A DNA stretch of 64,000 bases, taken from NCBI RefSeq assembly GCF_014196425.1, contig NZ_JACIDR010000003.1:248001-312000 (forward strand). The letters run 5' to 3'. The translations under genes and the position numbers were made by a program. This document shows, piece after piece, positions 51,242-61,366 of the stretch (position 1 is its first letter; every line of letters starts with the position of its first letter). The DNA is from Hansschlegelia beijingensis. GTDB taxonomy: Bacteria; Pseudomonadota; Alphaproteobacteria; Rhizobiales; Methylopilaceae. A model generated the notes under the pieces. That model had not been told where the DNA came from, did no database searches, and saw only the letters and a list, made by a program, of their open reading frames with translations.

Positions 51242-53604
51242 GCGCAGGCGGGGCAGGACAAGGGGTCGGCGCGCGGCTTCCCCGCAAGGAGGACGACCGC
51301 TTCATGCGCGGCCGCGGGCAGTATGTGGCGGATGTCAGGCTGCCCGGCATGCAGGACGTCGCCTTCGTCCGCAGCCCGCTCGCCCATGCGCGCATCAGGG
51401 GGATCTCCGTGCCTCCCGAACTGCGCGACCGCGTCTTCATCGCTTCCGACCTCGACGGCGTGAAGCCTATCCGCGCCGTGTCGGGGCTCGCCGGCTTCAA
51501 GCCCTCCGAGCAGCCGCCGCTGGCGCGCGACAAGGTCCGGCAGGTCGGCGAACTCGTCGCCATGTGCGTCGCGCCGACGCGCGCCGAAGCCGAGGACATC
51601 GCGGCGCTGGTCGAACTCGACCTCGAGGAGCTGCCTGCGGTCTACGACATGCGCCGCGCCCGCGACGAGAAGGCGTCGCTGGTGCACGAGGAGTGGGGCG
51701 ACAACGTCTTCCTCGAGACGCTGGTCGACGTCGATATCGCCTCCGCCTTCGACGCCCCCATCAAGGTCTCGCGCACGATCTCGACGGCCCGCCAGTGCAT
51801 GGCGCCGATCGAGGGCCGCGGCGTGGTCGTCCATCTCGATCGCAGGCTCGATCAGTTGACGGTGACGACCTCCTGCCAGATGCCGCACATCGTCCGGTCG
51901 GGCCTGTCGGAATGCCTCGGGATCGCCGAGGAGCGCATCCGGGTCGTCTCGCCCGATGTCGGCGGCGGCTTCGGCTATAAGGGCATTCTGCTCGCCGAGG
52001 AGGTCTGCCTCGGCTGGCTGGCGCTGCGCTGCGGCCATCCGGTGCGCTGGATCGAGGACAGGCGCGAGCACCTCACGGCCAACGCCGACTGCCGGGAGCA
52101 TCATTACGAGATCACCGTCTACGCCGAGCGCGACGGAACGATCCGTGGCGTCGATTGCGAGGCGATCGTCGATAGCGGCGCCTATTCGGCCTATCCGTTC
52201 TCGGCCTGTCTCGAAGCGGCCCAGGTCGCGAGCATCCTGCCCGGCCCGTATGACTTCCCGGCCTATCGCTGCCGCACCTGGTCGGTCGCGACCAACAAGC
52301 CGCCGATCCTGCCTTATCGCGGCGTCGCCCGAACCGGCGTCTGCTTCGCGATGGAGCTCGCCCTGGATGCCGTGGCGGCGGAAGCCGGCGTGACGCCGGA
52401 GCAGGTCCGGCTGAAGAACCTCGTGCGGCCCGACCAGATGCCGTTCGACAACATCACGAACAAGCACTTCGACAGCGGCGACTATCCGGAGGCGCTGACG
52501 CGCGCGCTTCGCATGATCGACGTCGACGGAGTGCGGGCGCGCCAGGCGGCGGGCGAGCCGGACGGGCGGCGGATCGGCTTCGGCCTCTCGATCTATTGCG
52601 AGCAGTCGGCCCACGGCACCTCCGTCTATTCCGGCTGGGGGATCCCCATGGTGCCGGGCCACGAGCAGGCCGGCGCGCGGCTGACGCCGGACGGCGGCCT
52701 GGAGCTTCGCATCGGGGCGCACTCCCACGGCCAGAGCCTCGAGACCACGCTGCCGCAGGTCGCCAACGAGATCCTCGGCATTCCGACCGATCGCATCCGC
52801 CTCGTCCATGGCGACACCGCGATGACGCCGTACTCCACCGGCGCGTGGGGCTCGCGCATGATGGTGATGACCGGCGGCGCCGTCGCGACGGCCTGCGAGG
52901 AGCTCGTCGAGAGGGCGATGGCGATCGGCGCCCATCTGCTGCAGGCCGACGTCTCCGACGTGCGCTTCGAGATGGGTCGCGTGGTCGGGCCGAACGGAGA
53001 CGTCGCGCTCTCGGAGATCGCGCGGGTCTGGTATCGCCGCCCGCAGGATCTGCCGCTCGGCGCGCATGGCGGCGGCCTGGAGGTCACCGCCGGCTACAAG
53101 CCAAAGCGCGACAGCGGCACCTTCTCCTACGCCGCCCACGCGGTGGTCGTGGCCGTCGATTCCGAGATCGGGTCGATCGAGATCCTCGACTACGTCATCG
53201 TGGAGGACGGCGGCGTTCTGGTGAACCCGATGGTCGTGGACGGCCAGATCCTCGGCGGCCTCGCGCAGGGGATCGGCACCGCGCTGCTCGAGGAGATGCC
53301 GTACGACCAGGCGGGGCAGCCGCTCGCCTCAACGCTCGGCGACTACCTGCTCCCCGGCGCGGCCGAGGTTCCCGCGCCGCGCATCGGGCACATGGAGACC
53401 CCGTCGCCCTACACCCGCTTCGGCGTGAAGGGCATCGGCGAGGGCGGGGCCATCGCTCCCCCGGCGGCGCTTGCGAACGCCGTCAACGACGCGTTGCGCC
53501 CTCTCGGCGTCGAGATGCTGGTCTCGCCGGTGACGCCGGACCGCATCGTGGCGGCCGTGCTCGCCGCGCGCTCCAGCACTCTTCAGCGGAGGGACGCGGC
53601 GTGA
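51238..53604 (+). CDS. Molybdenum hydroxylase large (molybdopterin-binding) subunit, CoxL-like
   Basis: This 788-residue xanthine oxidase-family subunit opens with VGARLPRKEDDRFMRGRGQYVADVRLPGMQDVAFVRSPLAHARI, the usual N-terminal domain. Cofactor motifs follow: DVGGGFGYKG, PYRGVARTGVCFAMEL (about residue 360) and the catalytic glutamate in GVKGIGEGGAIAPPAAL (about residue 733). It lacks the AYxCSFR loop of true CO dehydrogenase, so it is a different hydroxylase, perhaps acting on a heterocycle or aldehyde. GTG start overlaps the previous stop. Medium and small subunits follow with four-base overlaps. Confidence 0.92.
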   Translation: MSAGGAGQGVGARLPRKEDDRFMRGRGQYVADVRLPGMQDVAFVRSPLAHARIRGISVPPELRDRVFIASDLDGVKPIRAVSGLAGFKPSEQPPLARDKVRQVGELVAMCVAPTRAEAEDIAALVELDLEELPAVYDMRRARDEKASLVHEEWGDNVFLETLVDVDIASAFDAPIKVSRTISTARQCMAPIEGRGVVVHLDRRLDQLTVTTSCQMPHIVRSGLSECLGIAEERIRVVSPDVGGGFGYKGILLAEEVCLGWLALRCGHPVRWIEDRREHLTANADCREHHYEITVYAERDGTIRGVDCEAIVDSGAYSAYPFSACLEAAQVASILPGPYDFPAYRCRTWSVATNKPPILPYRGVARTGVCFAMELALDAVAAEAGVTPEQVRLKNLVRPDQMPFDNITNKHFDSGDYPEALTRALRMIDVDGVRARQAAGEPDGRRIGFGLSIYCEQSAHGTSVYSGWGIPMVPGHEQAGARLTPDGGLELRIGAHSHGQSLETTLPQVANEILGIPTDRIRLVHGDTAMTPYSTGAWGSRMMVMTGGAVATACEELVERAMAIGAHLLQADVSDVRFEMGRVVGPNGDVALSEIARVWYRRPQDLPLGAHGGGLEVTAGYKPKRDSGTFSYAAHAVVVAVDSEIGSIEILDYVIVEDGGVLVNPMVVDGQILGGLAQGIGTALLEEMPYDQAGQPLASTLGDYLLPGAAEVPAPRIGHMETPSPYTRFGVKGIGEGGAIAPPAALANAVNDALRPLGVEMLVSPVTPDRIVAAVLAARSSTLQRRDAA

Positions 53605-54464
53605 AGGCTGCTCGCTTCGACCTCGTCCGTCCCCGCGACCTCGCCGAGGCGCTCGATCTGCTCGCCGCGCCTGCGGGCGTCGTGAAGGTGATGGCTGGCG
53701 GCCAGTCGCTCGGCCCGATGCTCAATCTGCGCCTCGTCGAGCCCGACCTCATCGTCGACATCAGCGCCGTCCCGGACCTCCGCCGCTTCGAGCGCGAAGG
53801 CGGGACGATCGTCATCGGCGCAGGCTGCACGCACGCCGACCTCGAGGATGGCCGCGCGCCCGACGTCGGCCGCGACATGCTCGCCCGCGTGGCGTCCGGC
53901 ATCGCCTACCGCGCGGTGCGCAATCGCGGCACGGTCGGCGGCAGCCTCGCGCACGCCGATCCGGCGGCCGACTGGCCGACGGCGCTGCTCGCGCTTGGCG
54001 CGGAGATCGAACTGGCCTCGAAGGTGGGCCGGCGGCGCCTCCCGCTTGGAGAATTCCTCACCGGCGCGCTGTCGACGGCTCTCGCGCCCGGCGAACTCAT
54101 TGTCGCCGTGCGCGTCGCGGCGGCGTCCGCCTCCGCGGGCTTCGGCTACGTCAAGCACGCACGCAAGGTCGGCGAGTTCGCTCACGCGCTCGGCGCGGCG
54201 GTGATCGATCCGGAGGCCGGCGCGGGCCACGCCGTGGTGGGCGCGCTCGACCGGGCGCCCATCGTGTTCGAGGACGCCGGCGTCCTGTTCGGCGGACGGG
54301 TGGGGCCGGACGCCCGGTCTTTCGACAGAACCGTCGCCGACGCGGCGCTGAAAGCCGCGGGCGTGGAGAACGAGGCGTCCCGCCACGTCCATGTCGAGAT
54401 CCTTCGCCGGGCCCTCGTCCAGGCCTTCGAGAGAGCTCCGGCGCCAGCGAGGGCAGCGGCATGA
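53601..54464 (+). CDS. Molybdenum hydroxylase FAD-binding subunit, CoxM-like
   Basis: This 287-residue subunit passes electrons from the iron-sulfur centres to an acceptor. FAD motifs are VMAGGQSLGPMLNLRLVEPDLIVDI and VRNRGTVGGSLAHADPAADWP, both standard for the CoxM family. The C-terminal CO dehydrogenase flavoprotein domain follows from about residue 175. The start is a GTG inside the large-subunit stop, and the stop overlaps the next ATG. Length is normal. Confidence 0.92.
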   Translation: MKAARFDLVRPRDLAEALDLLAAPAGVVKVMAGGQSLGPMLNLRLVEPDLIVDISAVPDLRRFEREGGTIVIGAGCTHADLEDGRAPDVGRDMLARVASGIAYRAVRNRGTVGGSLAHADPAADWPTALLALGAEIELASKVGRRRLPLGEFLTGALSTALAPGELIVAVRVAAASASAGFGYVKHARKVGEFAHALGAAVIDPEAGAGHAVVGALDRAPIVFEDAGVLFGGRVGPDARSFDRTVADAALKAAGVENEASRHVHVEILRRALVQAFERAPAPARAAA

Positions 54465-55675
54465 ACGCCCCCGTCCGAACGCCATCCGGCGCCGCGCTCG
54501 ATCTCACCGTCAACGGGCGGGCCGTCTCGCGCGCCGTCGAGCCGCGCACCCACCTCGCGGACTTCCTGCGCGAGGAGCTGAACCTCACCGGCACGCATCT
54601 CGGCTGCGAGCATGGCGTCTGCGGCGCCTGCACCGTGCTGGTGGACGGCGAGCCGGCGCGCAGCTGCCTCACCTTCGCGGCGGTCTGCTCCGGCGCCTCC
54701 GTCACGACCATCGAGGGGCTCGACGACGACCAGCTGACCAGTGAACTCCGCGCCGCCTTCACCCGCGAGCACGCGCTGCAGTGCGGCTTCTGCACGCCGG
54801 GCATGCTGGTGGCCGCGCGTGACCTCGTCCTGCGCCTTCCGGAGCCGGACGAGCGCCGCATCCGCGTCGGCCTCGCGGGCAATCTCTGCCGCTGCACCGG
54901 CTATCTCGGCATCGTCCGGGCGATCCAGTCGGTGATCGAGGAGCGCCGCGCCCGCGGCGTCGCGCCGCTCCTCGTCGAGAGGTCGCTTGGGCCGGTCGGC
55001 GCGCATGTCGCGAGCGCGCCCGCGGCGGCCCCCACGCTGCGCGATGCCGCGCCCGCGGAGCGAACCTCGGCCGCTGTGGGCGTCTCGGAGTTCGTCCCGG
55101 CCCACACCTTCGAGCAGCGCTTCACCGTCGCCTTCCCGCCCGAGCAGGTCTTCGGCCTGTTCGGAGACGTCCGCGCCGTCGCGGACTGCCTGCCCGGCGC
55201 CTTCATCGAGGCGACGCCGTCGCCGGAGCGCGTCGAGGGCGGCATCCGGGTCAAGCTCGGCCCGATCACCGCCGCGTTCCGGGGCGCCGCCTCGGTCTCG
55301 CGAGACGAGGCCGAACGCGCGGGGCGGATTCTTGGCGCCGGCGCCGACGGCCGCTCCGGCGCGCAGGGCGAAATCCGCTACCGGGTGGCCGAAGGCGCGA
55401 CGCCCGACGCCTCCGAGGTGATCCTGACCGTCGGCTACACGCTCAAGGGGCCGCTCGCCCAGTTCGGCCGGCCCGGGCTGGTGCGCGACGTCGCCGGGCG
55501 GCTGACCGCCGCGTTCGTCCGAAACCTCGAGGACCGCCTGGCGGGCCGCGCCCTCCCGCAGGACCGCGGCGCCCCGTCCGCCGGCCTCAATCCCATTCGC
55601 CTCGTGACCGGCCTTCTGCTCGGCCGGATCTCGTCCTGGTTCAAGCGCATCCGCCCCGGCGGAGCGTCCCGATGA
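54461..55675 (+). CDS. Fusion of 2Fe-2S subunit (CoxS-like) with a CoxG-like domain
   Basis: This 404-residue protein has two parts. Residues 1-165 are the iron-sulfur subunit, with Cys49, Cys54, Cys57 and Cys69 for the plant-type cluster and Cys108, Cys111, Cys143 and Cys145 for the second cluster. After an Ala-rich linker (about 165-215), residues 215-370 form an SRPBCC/CoxG-like domain (FEQRFTVAFPPEQVFGLFGDVRAVADCLPGA). A C-terminal hydrophobic, basic helix follows (LVTGLLLGRISSWFKRIRP). CoxG is normally a separate protein linked to membrane attachment of CO dehydrogenase, so the fusion probably tethers this hydroxylase near the quinone pool. That role is inferred. Confidence 0.88.
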   Translation: MNAPVRTPSGAALDLTVNGRAVSRAVEPRTHLADFLREELNLTGTHLGCEHGVCGACTVLVDGEPARSCLTFAAVCSGASVTTIEGLDDDQLTSELRAAFTREHALQCGFCTPGMLVAARDLVLRLPEPDERRIRVGLAGNLCRCTGYLGIVRAIQSVIEERRARGVAPLLVERSLGPVGAHVASAPAAAPTLRDAAPAERTSAAVGVSEFVPAHTFEQRFTVAFPPEQVFGLFGDVRAVADCLPGAFIEATPSPERVEGGIRVKLGPITAAFRGAASVSRDEAERAGRILGAGADGRSGAQGEIRYRVAEGATPDASEVILTVGYTLKGPLAQFGRPGLVRDVAGRLTAAFVRNLEDRLAGRALPQDRGAPSAGLNPIRLVTGLLLGRISSWFKRIRPGGASR

Positions 55676-55704
55676 TTTCCCGCCCCTGATCCTAGGAGAT
55701 CGCC

Positions 55705-56859
55705 ATGCCGACCTATCGCATCGCATCGATCGCAGCCCTGGCCATGGCCCTTCTCGCGGGCCCCGCCGCCGCCGAAGACGCCATCAAGATCGGCGTCAAC
55801 CAGCCCCTGACGGGGGCCTTCGCGGCCTCCGGCTCCTATGTGGTCAACGGCGCGAAGATCGCGGCCGACGAGATCAACGCCAAGGGCGGCGTGCTGGGCA
55901 AGAAGATCCAGCTCGTCGTCGAAGACAACAAGTCGAACCCGACCGAGGCGGCCGCGGTCGCCGAGAAGCTGATCACCAGCGACAAGACGCCGGTCATGAT
56001 GGGGGCCTGGGGCTCCAGCCTGACGCTCGCGGTCCTGCCGAAGCTCGAGGAATACGAGATCCCGATGCTGGTCGAGACTTCGTCGTCCGGGAAGATCACG
56101 ACGTCCGGCAATCCGTTCGTGTTCCGCATCTCGCCGCCGTCCGCGCTCGAGGCGGAAGCCTTCGCGCCGATGGTCGAGAAGCTCGGGGTGAAGAAGGTCG
56201 ACTTTCTCGTCATCAACAATGACTGGGGCCGCGGCGCGGCGGTCGACTTCGGCAAGATGCTGAAGGGCAAAGGCGTCCAGGTCGGCCTGACCGAGACGAT
56301 GGACGCGGGCGCGCAGGACATGAGCGCCCAGCTCGCCAAGATCAAAGGCACCGACTCCGACACGCTCATGATCACGGCCGCCGTCGACCAGCTGACGCTG
56401 GTCTTCAAGCAGATGGCCGCGATGGGCGTGAAGAAGCGGGTCGTGACCACCGGCGGTTCGCAGAACCCCGACCAGATCCTCGCCCAGGCGGGCTCGGCGG
56501 CCGACAAGACCATGCATCTCACGACCTTCCTGCCCTGGTCGCCGGAGAAGACGCCGGACCCGAAGGCCACCGCCTACTTCCTCGGCGAGTGGAAGAACCG
56601 CGGCTACCCCTTCGCCGGCTCGACGGAGAGCTTCCGCGGCTATGACGGCATCCGCACCATCGCGGCGGCGATCGAGAAGGCCGGCTCCACCGACCCCAAG
56701 GCGATCCAGAAGGCGTTCTGGGACGTCAGCTTCATCGGCCTCAATGGTCCGATCGCCTTCGTCAAGGCCGGGCCCGAGGGCAAGGAGAGCGGGCAGAGCA
56801 AGCCCGGCGTGTACCTGATCGAGATCGCCGACGGCGCGATCGGCGAGGTCAAGCTCTAA
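55705..56859 (+). CDS. Branched-chain-amino-acid-type ABC transporter substrate-binding protein
   Basis: This 384-residue periplasmic binding protein has a Sec signal (IASIAALAMALLAGPAAAED). The mature start IKIGVNQPLTGAFAASGSYVVNGAKIAADEINAKGG is typical of the LivJ/HAAT family, whose members bind amino acids, amides, aromatic acids or urea derivatives. It begins 29 bases after the fused iron-sulfur gene and is followed by permeases and ATPases. The ligand is probably the substrate of the upstream enzymes, but this cannot be read from sequence. Confidence 0.92.
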   Translation: MPTYRIASIAALAMALLAGPAAAEDAIKIGVNQPLTGAFAASGSYVVNGAKIAADEINAKGGVLGKKIQLVVEDNKSNPTEAAAVAEKLITSDKTPVMMGAWGSSLTLAVLPKLEEYEIPMLVETSSSGKITTSGNPFVFRISPPSALEAEAFAPMVEKLGVKKVDFLVINNDWGRGAAVDFGKMLKGKGVQVGLTETMDAGAQDMSAQLAKIKGTDSDTLMITAAVDQLTLVFKQMAAMGVKKRVVTTGGSQNPDQILAQAGSAADKTMHLTTFLPWSPEKTPDPKATAYFLGEWKNRGYPFAGSTESFRGYDGIRTIAAAIEKAGSTDPKAIQKAFWDVSFIGLNGPIAFVKAGPEGKESGQSKPGVYLIEIADGAIGEVKL

Positions 56860-56884
56860 GGGGCGCCGCGAAGGGAGTCCGCCC

Positions 56885-57757
56885 GTGGACCAGTTTCTCC
56901 AGCATCTCGTCAACGCCATGGTTCTGGGCGGCGCCTACGCGCTGCTCGGGATCGGCCTGACGCTGATCTTCGGCATCATGAACGTCGTGAACTTCACCCA
57001 CGGCGCGCTCTACACCTTCGGCGCCTACGCGATGTTCATCGCCTCCACGGCTCTGGGGCTCAACTTCTTCGTGGCGCTGCCCTTCTCGATCGTGGCCGGC
57101 CTCGCGCTCGGCGCCGCGATCGAGCTGACGCTGCTGCGGCCGCTCAGGGGCGCCGACATCGACACCACGATGCTGGTGATGATCGGCGCCGGAATCATTC
57201 TCCAGTCCGGCACGCTCTGGATCTTCGGCGGCGTCGCCAAGGCCATCCCGTCGCCCTTCCCGGACGCGCCGCTGACGCTCGGCTCGGTCTCGATCTCGTG
57301 GCTCAGGCTGTTCGTGCTGGTCGCGGCGGCGGCGCTGATCGCGCTCGCCTACGCGATGATCAACGGCACGCGGCTCGGCCGCGCGATGCGCGCGACGTTC
57401 CAGGACTCCGACGCCGCCGCGCTCATGGGGGTCAATGTGCGCTTCATCTACACCGCGACCTTCGCCCTCGGGTCGAGCCTCGCGGCCGCGGCCGGCGCCT
57501 TGCTCGGCCCGGTCTATGTGGTGTTTCCCCAGATGGGCGACCTCGCCGCCGTGAAGGCCTTCGCCATCGTCATTCTGGGCGGGCTCGGCTCCATCACCGG
57601 CGCGGCGCTGGGCGGCTTCATCCTCGCCCTCGCCGAGGAGTTCGGCGCCGGCTACGTGTCGTCCGGCTACCGCGACGCGATGGGCTTCCTGATCATCATC
57701 GCCGTGCTCTTGGCGAAACCCACGGGCCTGTTCGCCCGGGCGGAGCGCGTCGGATGA
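56885..57757 (+). CDS. ABC transporter permease, LivH type
   Basis: This 290-residue protein has about eight membrane helices. LLGIGLTLIFGIMNVVNFTHGALYTFGAY and the later VKAFAIVILGGLGSITGAALGGFILALAEEF are the LivH signatures, the second being the ATPase-coupling loop. The GTG at 56885 follows GGGAGTCC. Its stop overlaps the livM-type start (ATGA), so subunits are made in step. Confidence 0.93.
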   Translation: MDQFLQHLVNAMVLGGAYALLGIGLTLIFGIMNVVNFTHGALYTFGAYAMFIASTALGLNFFVALPFSIVAGLALGAAIELTLLRPLRGADIDTTMLVMIGAGIILQSGTLWIFGGVAKAIPSPFPDAPLTLGSVSISWLRLFVLVAAAALIALAYAMINGTRLGRAMRATFQDSDAAALMGVNVRFIYTATFALGSSLAAAAGALLGPVYVVFPQMGDLAAVKAFAIVILGGLGSITGAALGGFILALAEEFGAGYVSSGYRDAMGFLIIIAVLLAKPTGLFARAERVG

Positions 57758-58791
57758 CCCGCTATCTTCCGCCCGCCATCCTCGTCGTCCTGGCGCTGCT
57801 GCCGCTCGTGCTCAAGGACCCCTATCTCCTCAACGCCCTGATCACCGGCGGCATCTTCACGATCGGGGCCATCAGCCTGAATCTTCTGCTCGGCTACACC
57901 GGCCAGCTCAGCCTCGGCCACATCGCGTTCTTCGGCATCGGGGCCTACGCAAGCGCGCTCACGACGCTCGGCTTCGACATCGGAATCTTCGGCGACTTCC
58001 GCATCGTCCATGAGGGCTGGCACCCGTTCGCGGGCTTCATCGTCGCCATCCTGCTTTCGGGCGCCTGCGGCTATGTCGTCGGACGGCTCTCGTTCCGGGT
58101 CCGCGGCGCGTATTTCGTGATCGTCACGATCTGCTTCGCCGAAGTCGTGCGCCTGGTCGCGCTGAACTGGGTGGAACTCACGCAGGGGCCGCTCGCGCTC
58201 ACCGCGATCCCGCAGATGAAGATCGGCTTTCCGGGCCTCGGCGAGATCACGCTGAGGACCAAGGCGCAGAACTACTATCTGATGCTCGCCGTGGCGGCGC
58301 TCGCCTATGTGGTCGTGGCGCGGCTGGTGAGTTCGCGCTTCGGCCGCGCGATGCGCGGGCTGAAGGAGAATGAGCAGCTCGCCATATCGGTCGGCGTCAA
58401 CGCCACCCGCACGCTCACCGTCGCGGCCGCCATCTCGGCCGCGATCGCGGGCGCGGCGGGCAGCATCTACGCCCATTACTTCCGCATCATCGATCCCGAC
58501 GTCTTCCTCTTCACCTACACGGTCACGATGGTGATCATGGTGGTGAGCGGCGGCAAGGGCGCCCTCGCGGGCCCCGTGATCGGCGGCCTGATCTTCGGGA
58601 CGCTGCCGGTGGCGCTGCGGCCTTACATGGCCCCGGAAGCGCAGTGGATCGTCTACGGCGCGGTGCTGATCGCCATCCTGTTCCTCATGCCGCGCGGGAT
58701 CGCGCCCTACCTCGACGACTGGTTCGCGTCGCGCCGGCGCGCGCCCGCGCGAGCGCCCGTCGCCCAGCCGCAACTGGAGGGCCAGCCATGA
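57754..58791 (+). CDS. ABC transporter permease, LivM type
   Basis: This 345-residue permease has about ten membrane helices, with INLLLGYTGQ-like SLNLLLGYTGQLSLGHIAFFGIGAYASALTT near the start. The coupling loop is MVIMVVSGGKGALAGPVIGGLIFG. It pairs with the LivH-type permease to form the channel. It overlaps the previous and next genes by four bases. A basic cytoplasmic tail (RRRAPARAP) ends the protein. Confidence 0.93.
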   Translation: MTRYLPPAILVVLALLPLVLKDPYLLNALITGGIFTIGAISLNLLLGYTGQLSLGHIAFFGIGAYASALTTLGFDIGIFGDFRIVHEGWHPFAGFIVAILLSGACGYVVGRLSFRVRGAYFVIVTICFAEVVRLVALNWVELTQGPLALTAIPQMKIGFPGLGEITLRTKAQNYYLMLAVAALAYVVVARLVSSRFGRAMRGLKENEQLAISVGVNATRTLTVAAAISAAIAGAAGSIYAHYFRIIDPDVFLFTYTVTMVIMVVSGGKGALAGPVIGGLIFGTLPVALRPYMAPEAQWIVYGAVLIAILFLMPRGIAPYLDDWFASRRRAPARAPVAQPQLEGQP

Positions 58792-59595
58792 GCGCGAACG
58801 CCGCTCCGATCCTCTCCGTCGATCACGTCGGCGTGCGCTTCGGCGGGCTGGTCGCGATCGCGGACCTGCACTTCGACGTTCGCGAAGGCGAGATCCTGAG
58901 CCTCATCGGACCGAACGGCGCGGGCAAGACCACCGCGTTCAACGTGGTCACGGGCTTCCTCAAGCCGACCCAGGGCGAGGTCCGTCTGCGCGGGACGAGC
59001 CTGTCCGGCCTGTCGCCGAACCGCATCAACCGGCTCGGCCTCGCCCGCACCTTCCAGCGCACCAGCGTGTTTCCGAACGACACGGTGACCGACAACGTGC
59101 TGATCGGCCTGCACCGCGAGGACCGCGGCGCGAGCCTGCTCGAGGCGATCTTCAACCTGCCGCGCGAGCGCGCAGGCGAGGCCGCGCGCCGTGAGAAGGC
59201 GAGGGCGCTGATCGACTGGGTCGGCCTGTCCGCGCGCGCGAACGAACGCGCCGGCGCTCTCTCCTACGGCGAACAGCGCCTGGTCGGCGTCGCGCTCGCG
59301 CTCGCGACGGAGCCTTCCATGCTGCTGCTCGACGAGCCGGTGTCGGGCATGAACGCCTCCGAGACCCAGAACTTCGTGCGCCTGATCCGCTCGGTGCGCG
59401 ACCGGGGCGTCACGATCCTGCTGGTCGAGCACGACATGCCGATGGTGATGGAGGTCTCCGACCGGATCGTGGCGCTGAACCACGGCAAGCTGATCGCCGA
59501 CGGGACGCCGGACGAAATCCGAGCCGACCCGGCCGTGATCGAAGCCTATCTTGGCAAGAGCGCCGCCGCTCGCGAGGCCGAACGGGAGGCCGCCC

Positions 59596-59603
<8 letters not shown>
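58788..59603 (+). CDS. ABC transporter ATPase, LivG type
   Basis: This 271-residue ATPase has Walker A LIGPNGAGKTTAFN, the LivG-type GLARTFQRTSVFPNDTVTDNVLIG, signature ALSYGEQRLVGVALALA and Walker B LLLDEPVSGMN followed by the switch histidine in VEHDMPMV. The signature is SYGEQ rather than LSGGQ, which is normal for LivG. It overlaps the next ATPase gene by eight bases. Confidence 0.95.
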
Positions 59604-60300
<697 letters not shown>

Positions 60301-60439
60301 ATCGAGGCGGTCGGCCAAGGGCTGACGCGCCGCCGCCGCTCCAGCCGATGGCCGAGCGGCTTGCGTCCGGGACCGCTCGTCTATGAGCCGGCCCGGCCGC
60401 TCCGCCGTTTCCTCATCGCGAATTATCGAGCCGGCTTTC

Positions 60440-60511
60440 ATAACGGCCGGTATAATACGTTTGACAACACGCGCCAGAAAACGTACCGACCGGTATTATA
60501 ACGGTTGGTAC
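60440..60511. promoter_or_regulatory. Repeated TetR-like operator region before the SDR gene
   Basis: ATAACGGCCGGTA (60440-60452) recurs as ATAACGGTTGGTA (60498-60510). The second copy forms a near-perfect inverted repeat with GTACCGACCG at 60483-60492 (9 of 10 pairs, arms nine bases apart). A TATAAT (60451-60456) and a TTGACA (60461-60466) lie inside. The region is AT-richer than its surroundings. The rest of 60301-60562 shows no gene. No TetR gene is in the window. Confidence 0.6.
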
Positions 60512-60562
60512 AAAATTCTGCGTGAGGCCGCACCTCGGCCCGCGCGTCTACAGGAGCGCACC

Positions 60563-61306
60563 ATGTCGAATTCCCTCGAAGGCAAGATCGCGGTCGTGAC
60601 CGGAGGCAGCACCGGGATCGGTCTCGGAATCGCCAAGCGCTTCGTCTCGGAGGGCGCCACGGTGGTGATCACCGGCCGCCGGCAGGCCGAACTCGACGCG
60701 GCGGTCGCCGAGATCGGGCCGAAGGCCTCCGCGTTCCGGGCCGACGTCGCTGTCCTCGCGGACCTCGACGCGCTTTACGCCGAGGTGGAAAGAACCCATG
60801 GCCGCATCGACGTGGTGGTGGCGAACGCCGGCGGGGGCAGCCTCGCGAAGCTCGGCGAGATCACCGAGGAGCATTTCGACAGCACGTTCGCGATCAACGT
60901 GAAGGGCGTTCTGTTCACCGTGCAGAAGGCCCTGCCGCTCATGCGGAACGGCGGCTCGGTCATCGTCACCGGTTCGACGACCTCGATCATGGGAACCGAG
61001 GCGTTCAGCGTCTACAGCGGGACCAAGGCCGCCATCCGGAACTTCGTGCGAAGCTGGATCCTCGACCTCAAGGGCCGGAACATCCGCGTGAACGTTCTGA
61101 GCCCCGGGCCGATCGACACGCCGGCTCTGCGCGGCGTCGCGGAGCAGGCGGAAGGGCTGATCGACTACCTCACCTCACAGGTCCCGCTCGGCCGCATCGG
61201 CGACGCCGACGAGACCGGCAAGGTTGCGGTCTTCCTCGCCTCGGACGCCTCCAGCTTCGTGAACGGCGCCGAGCTGTTCGTCGACGGGGGAATGGCCCAG
61301 GTCTGA
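60563..61306 (+). CDS. Short-chain dehydrogenase/reductase
   Basis: This 247-residue classical SDR has the cofactor motif VVTGGSTGIGLGIAKRF, NAG in VVVANAGGGSL and the catalytic Ser in VTGSTTSIMG with YSGTKAAIRNF (Tyr and Lys). It ends ASSFVNGAELFVDGGMAQV. GRR after the second strand suggests NADP(H) preference. The ATG at 60563 follows CAGGAG. It is first of a four-gene unit, with 60 bases to the next gene. The substrate is unknown. Confidence 0.93.
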   Translation: MSNSLEGKIAVVTGGSTGIGLGIAKRFVSEGATVVITGRRQAELDAAVAEIGPKASAFRADVAVLADLDALYAEVERTHGRIDVVVANAGGGSLAKLGEITEEHFDSTFAINVKGVLFTVQKALPLMRNGGSVIVTGSTTSIMGTEAFSVYSGTKAAIRNFVRSWILDLKGRNIRVNVLSPGPIDTPALRGVAEQAEGLIDYLTSQVPLGRIGDADETGKVAVFLASDASSFVNGAELFVDGGMAQV

Positions 61307-61366
61307 GACGTCGCCTCGACGTCCGGCGATCGCTCCGGACCGCGAGAGCTTCAGCAGGGCCCGACG

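Noticed and set aside
51238-55675. Aerobic CO dehydrogenase operon
   Set aside because: Subunit order and CoxG relation suggest it at first sight, but the AYxCSFR loop is absent, and the coxD/E/F maturation genes are not present.
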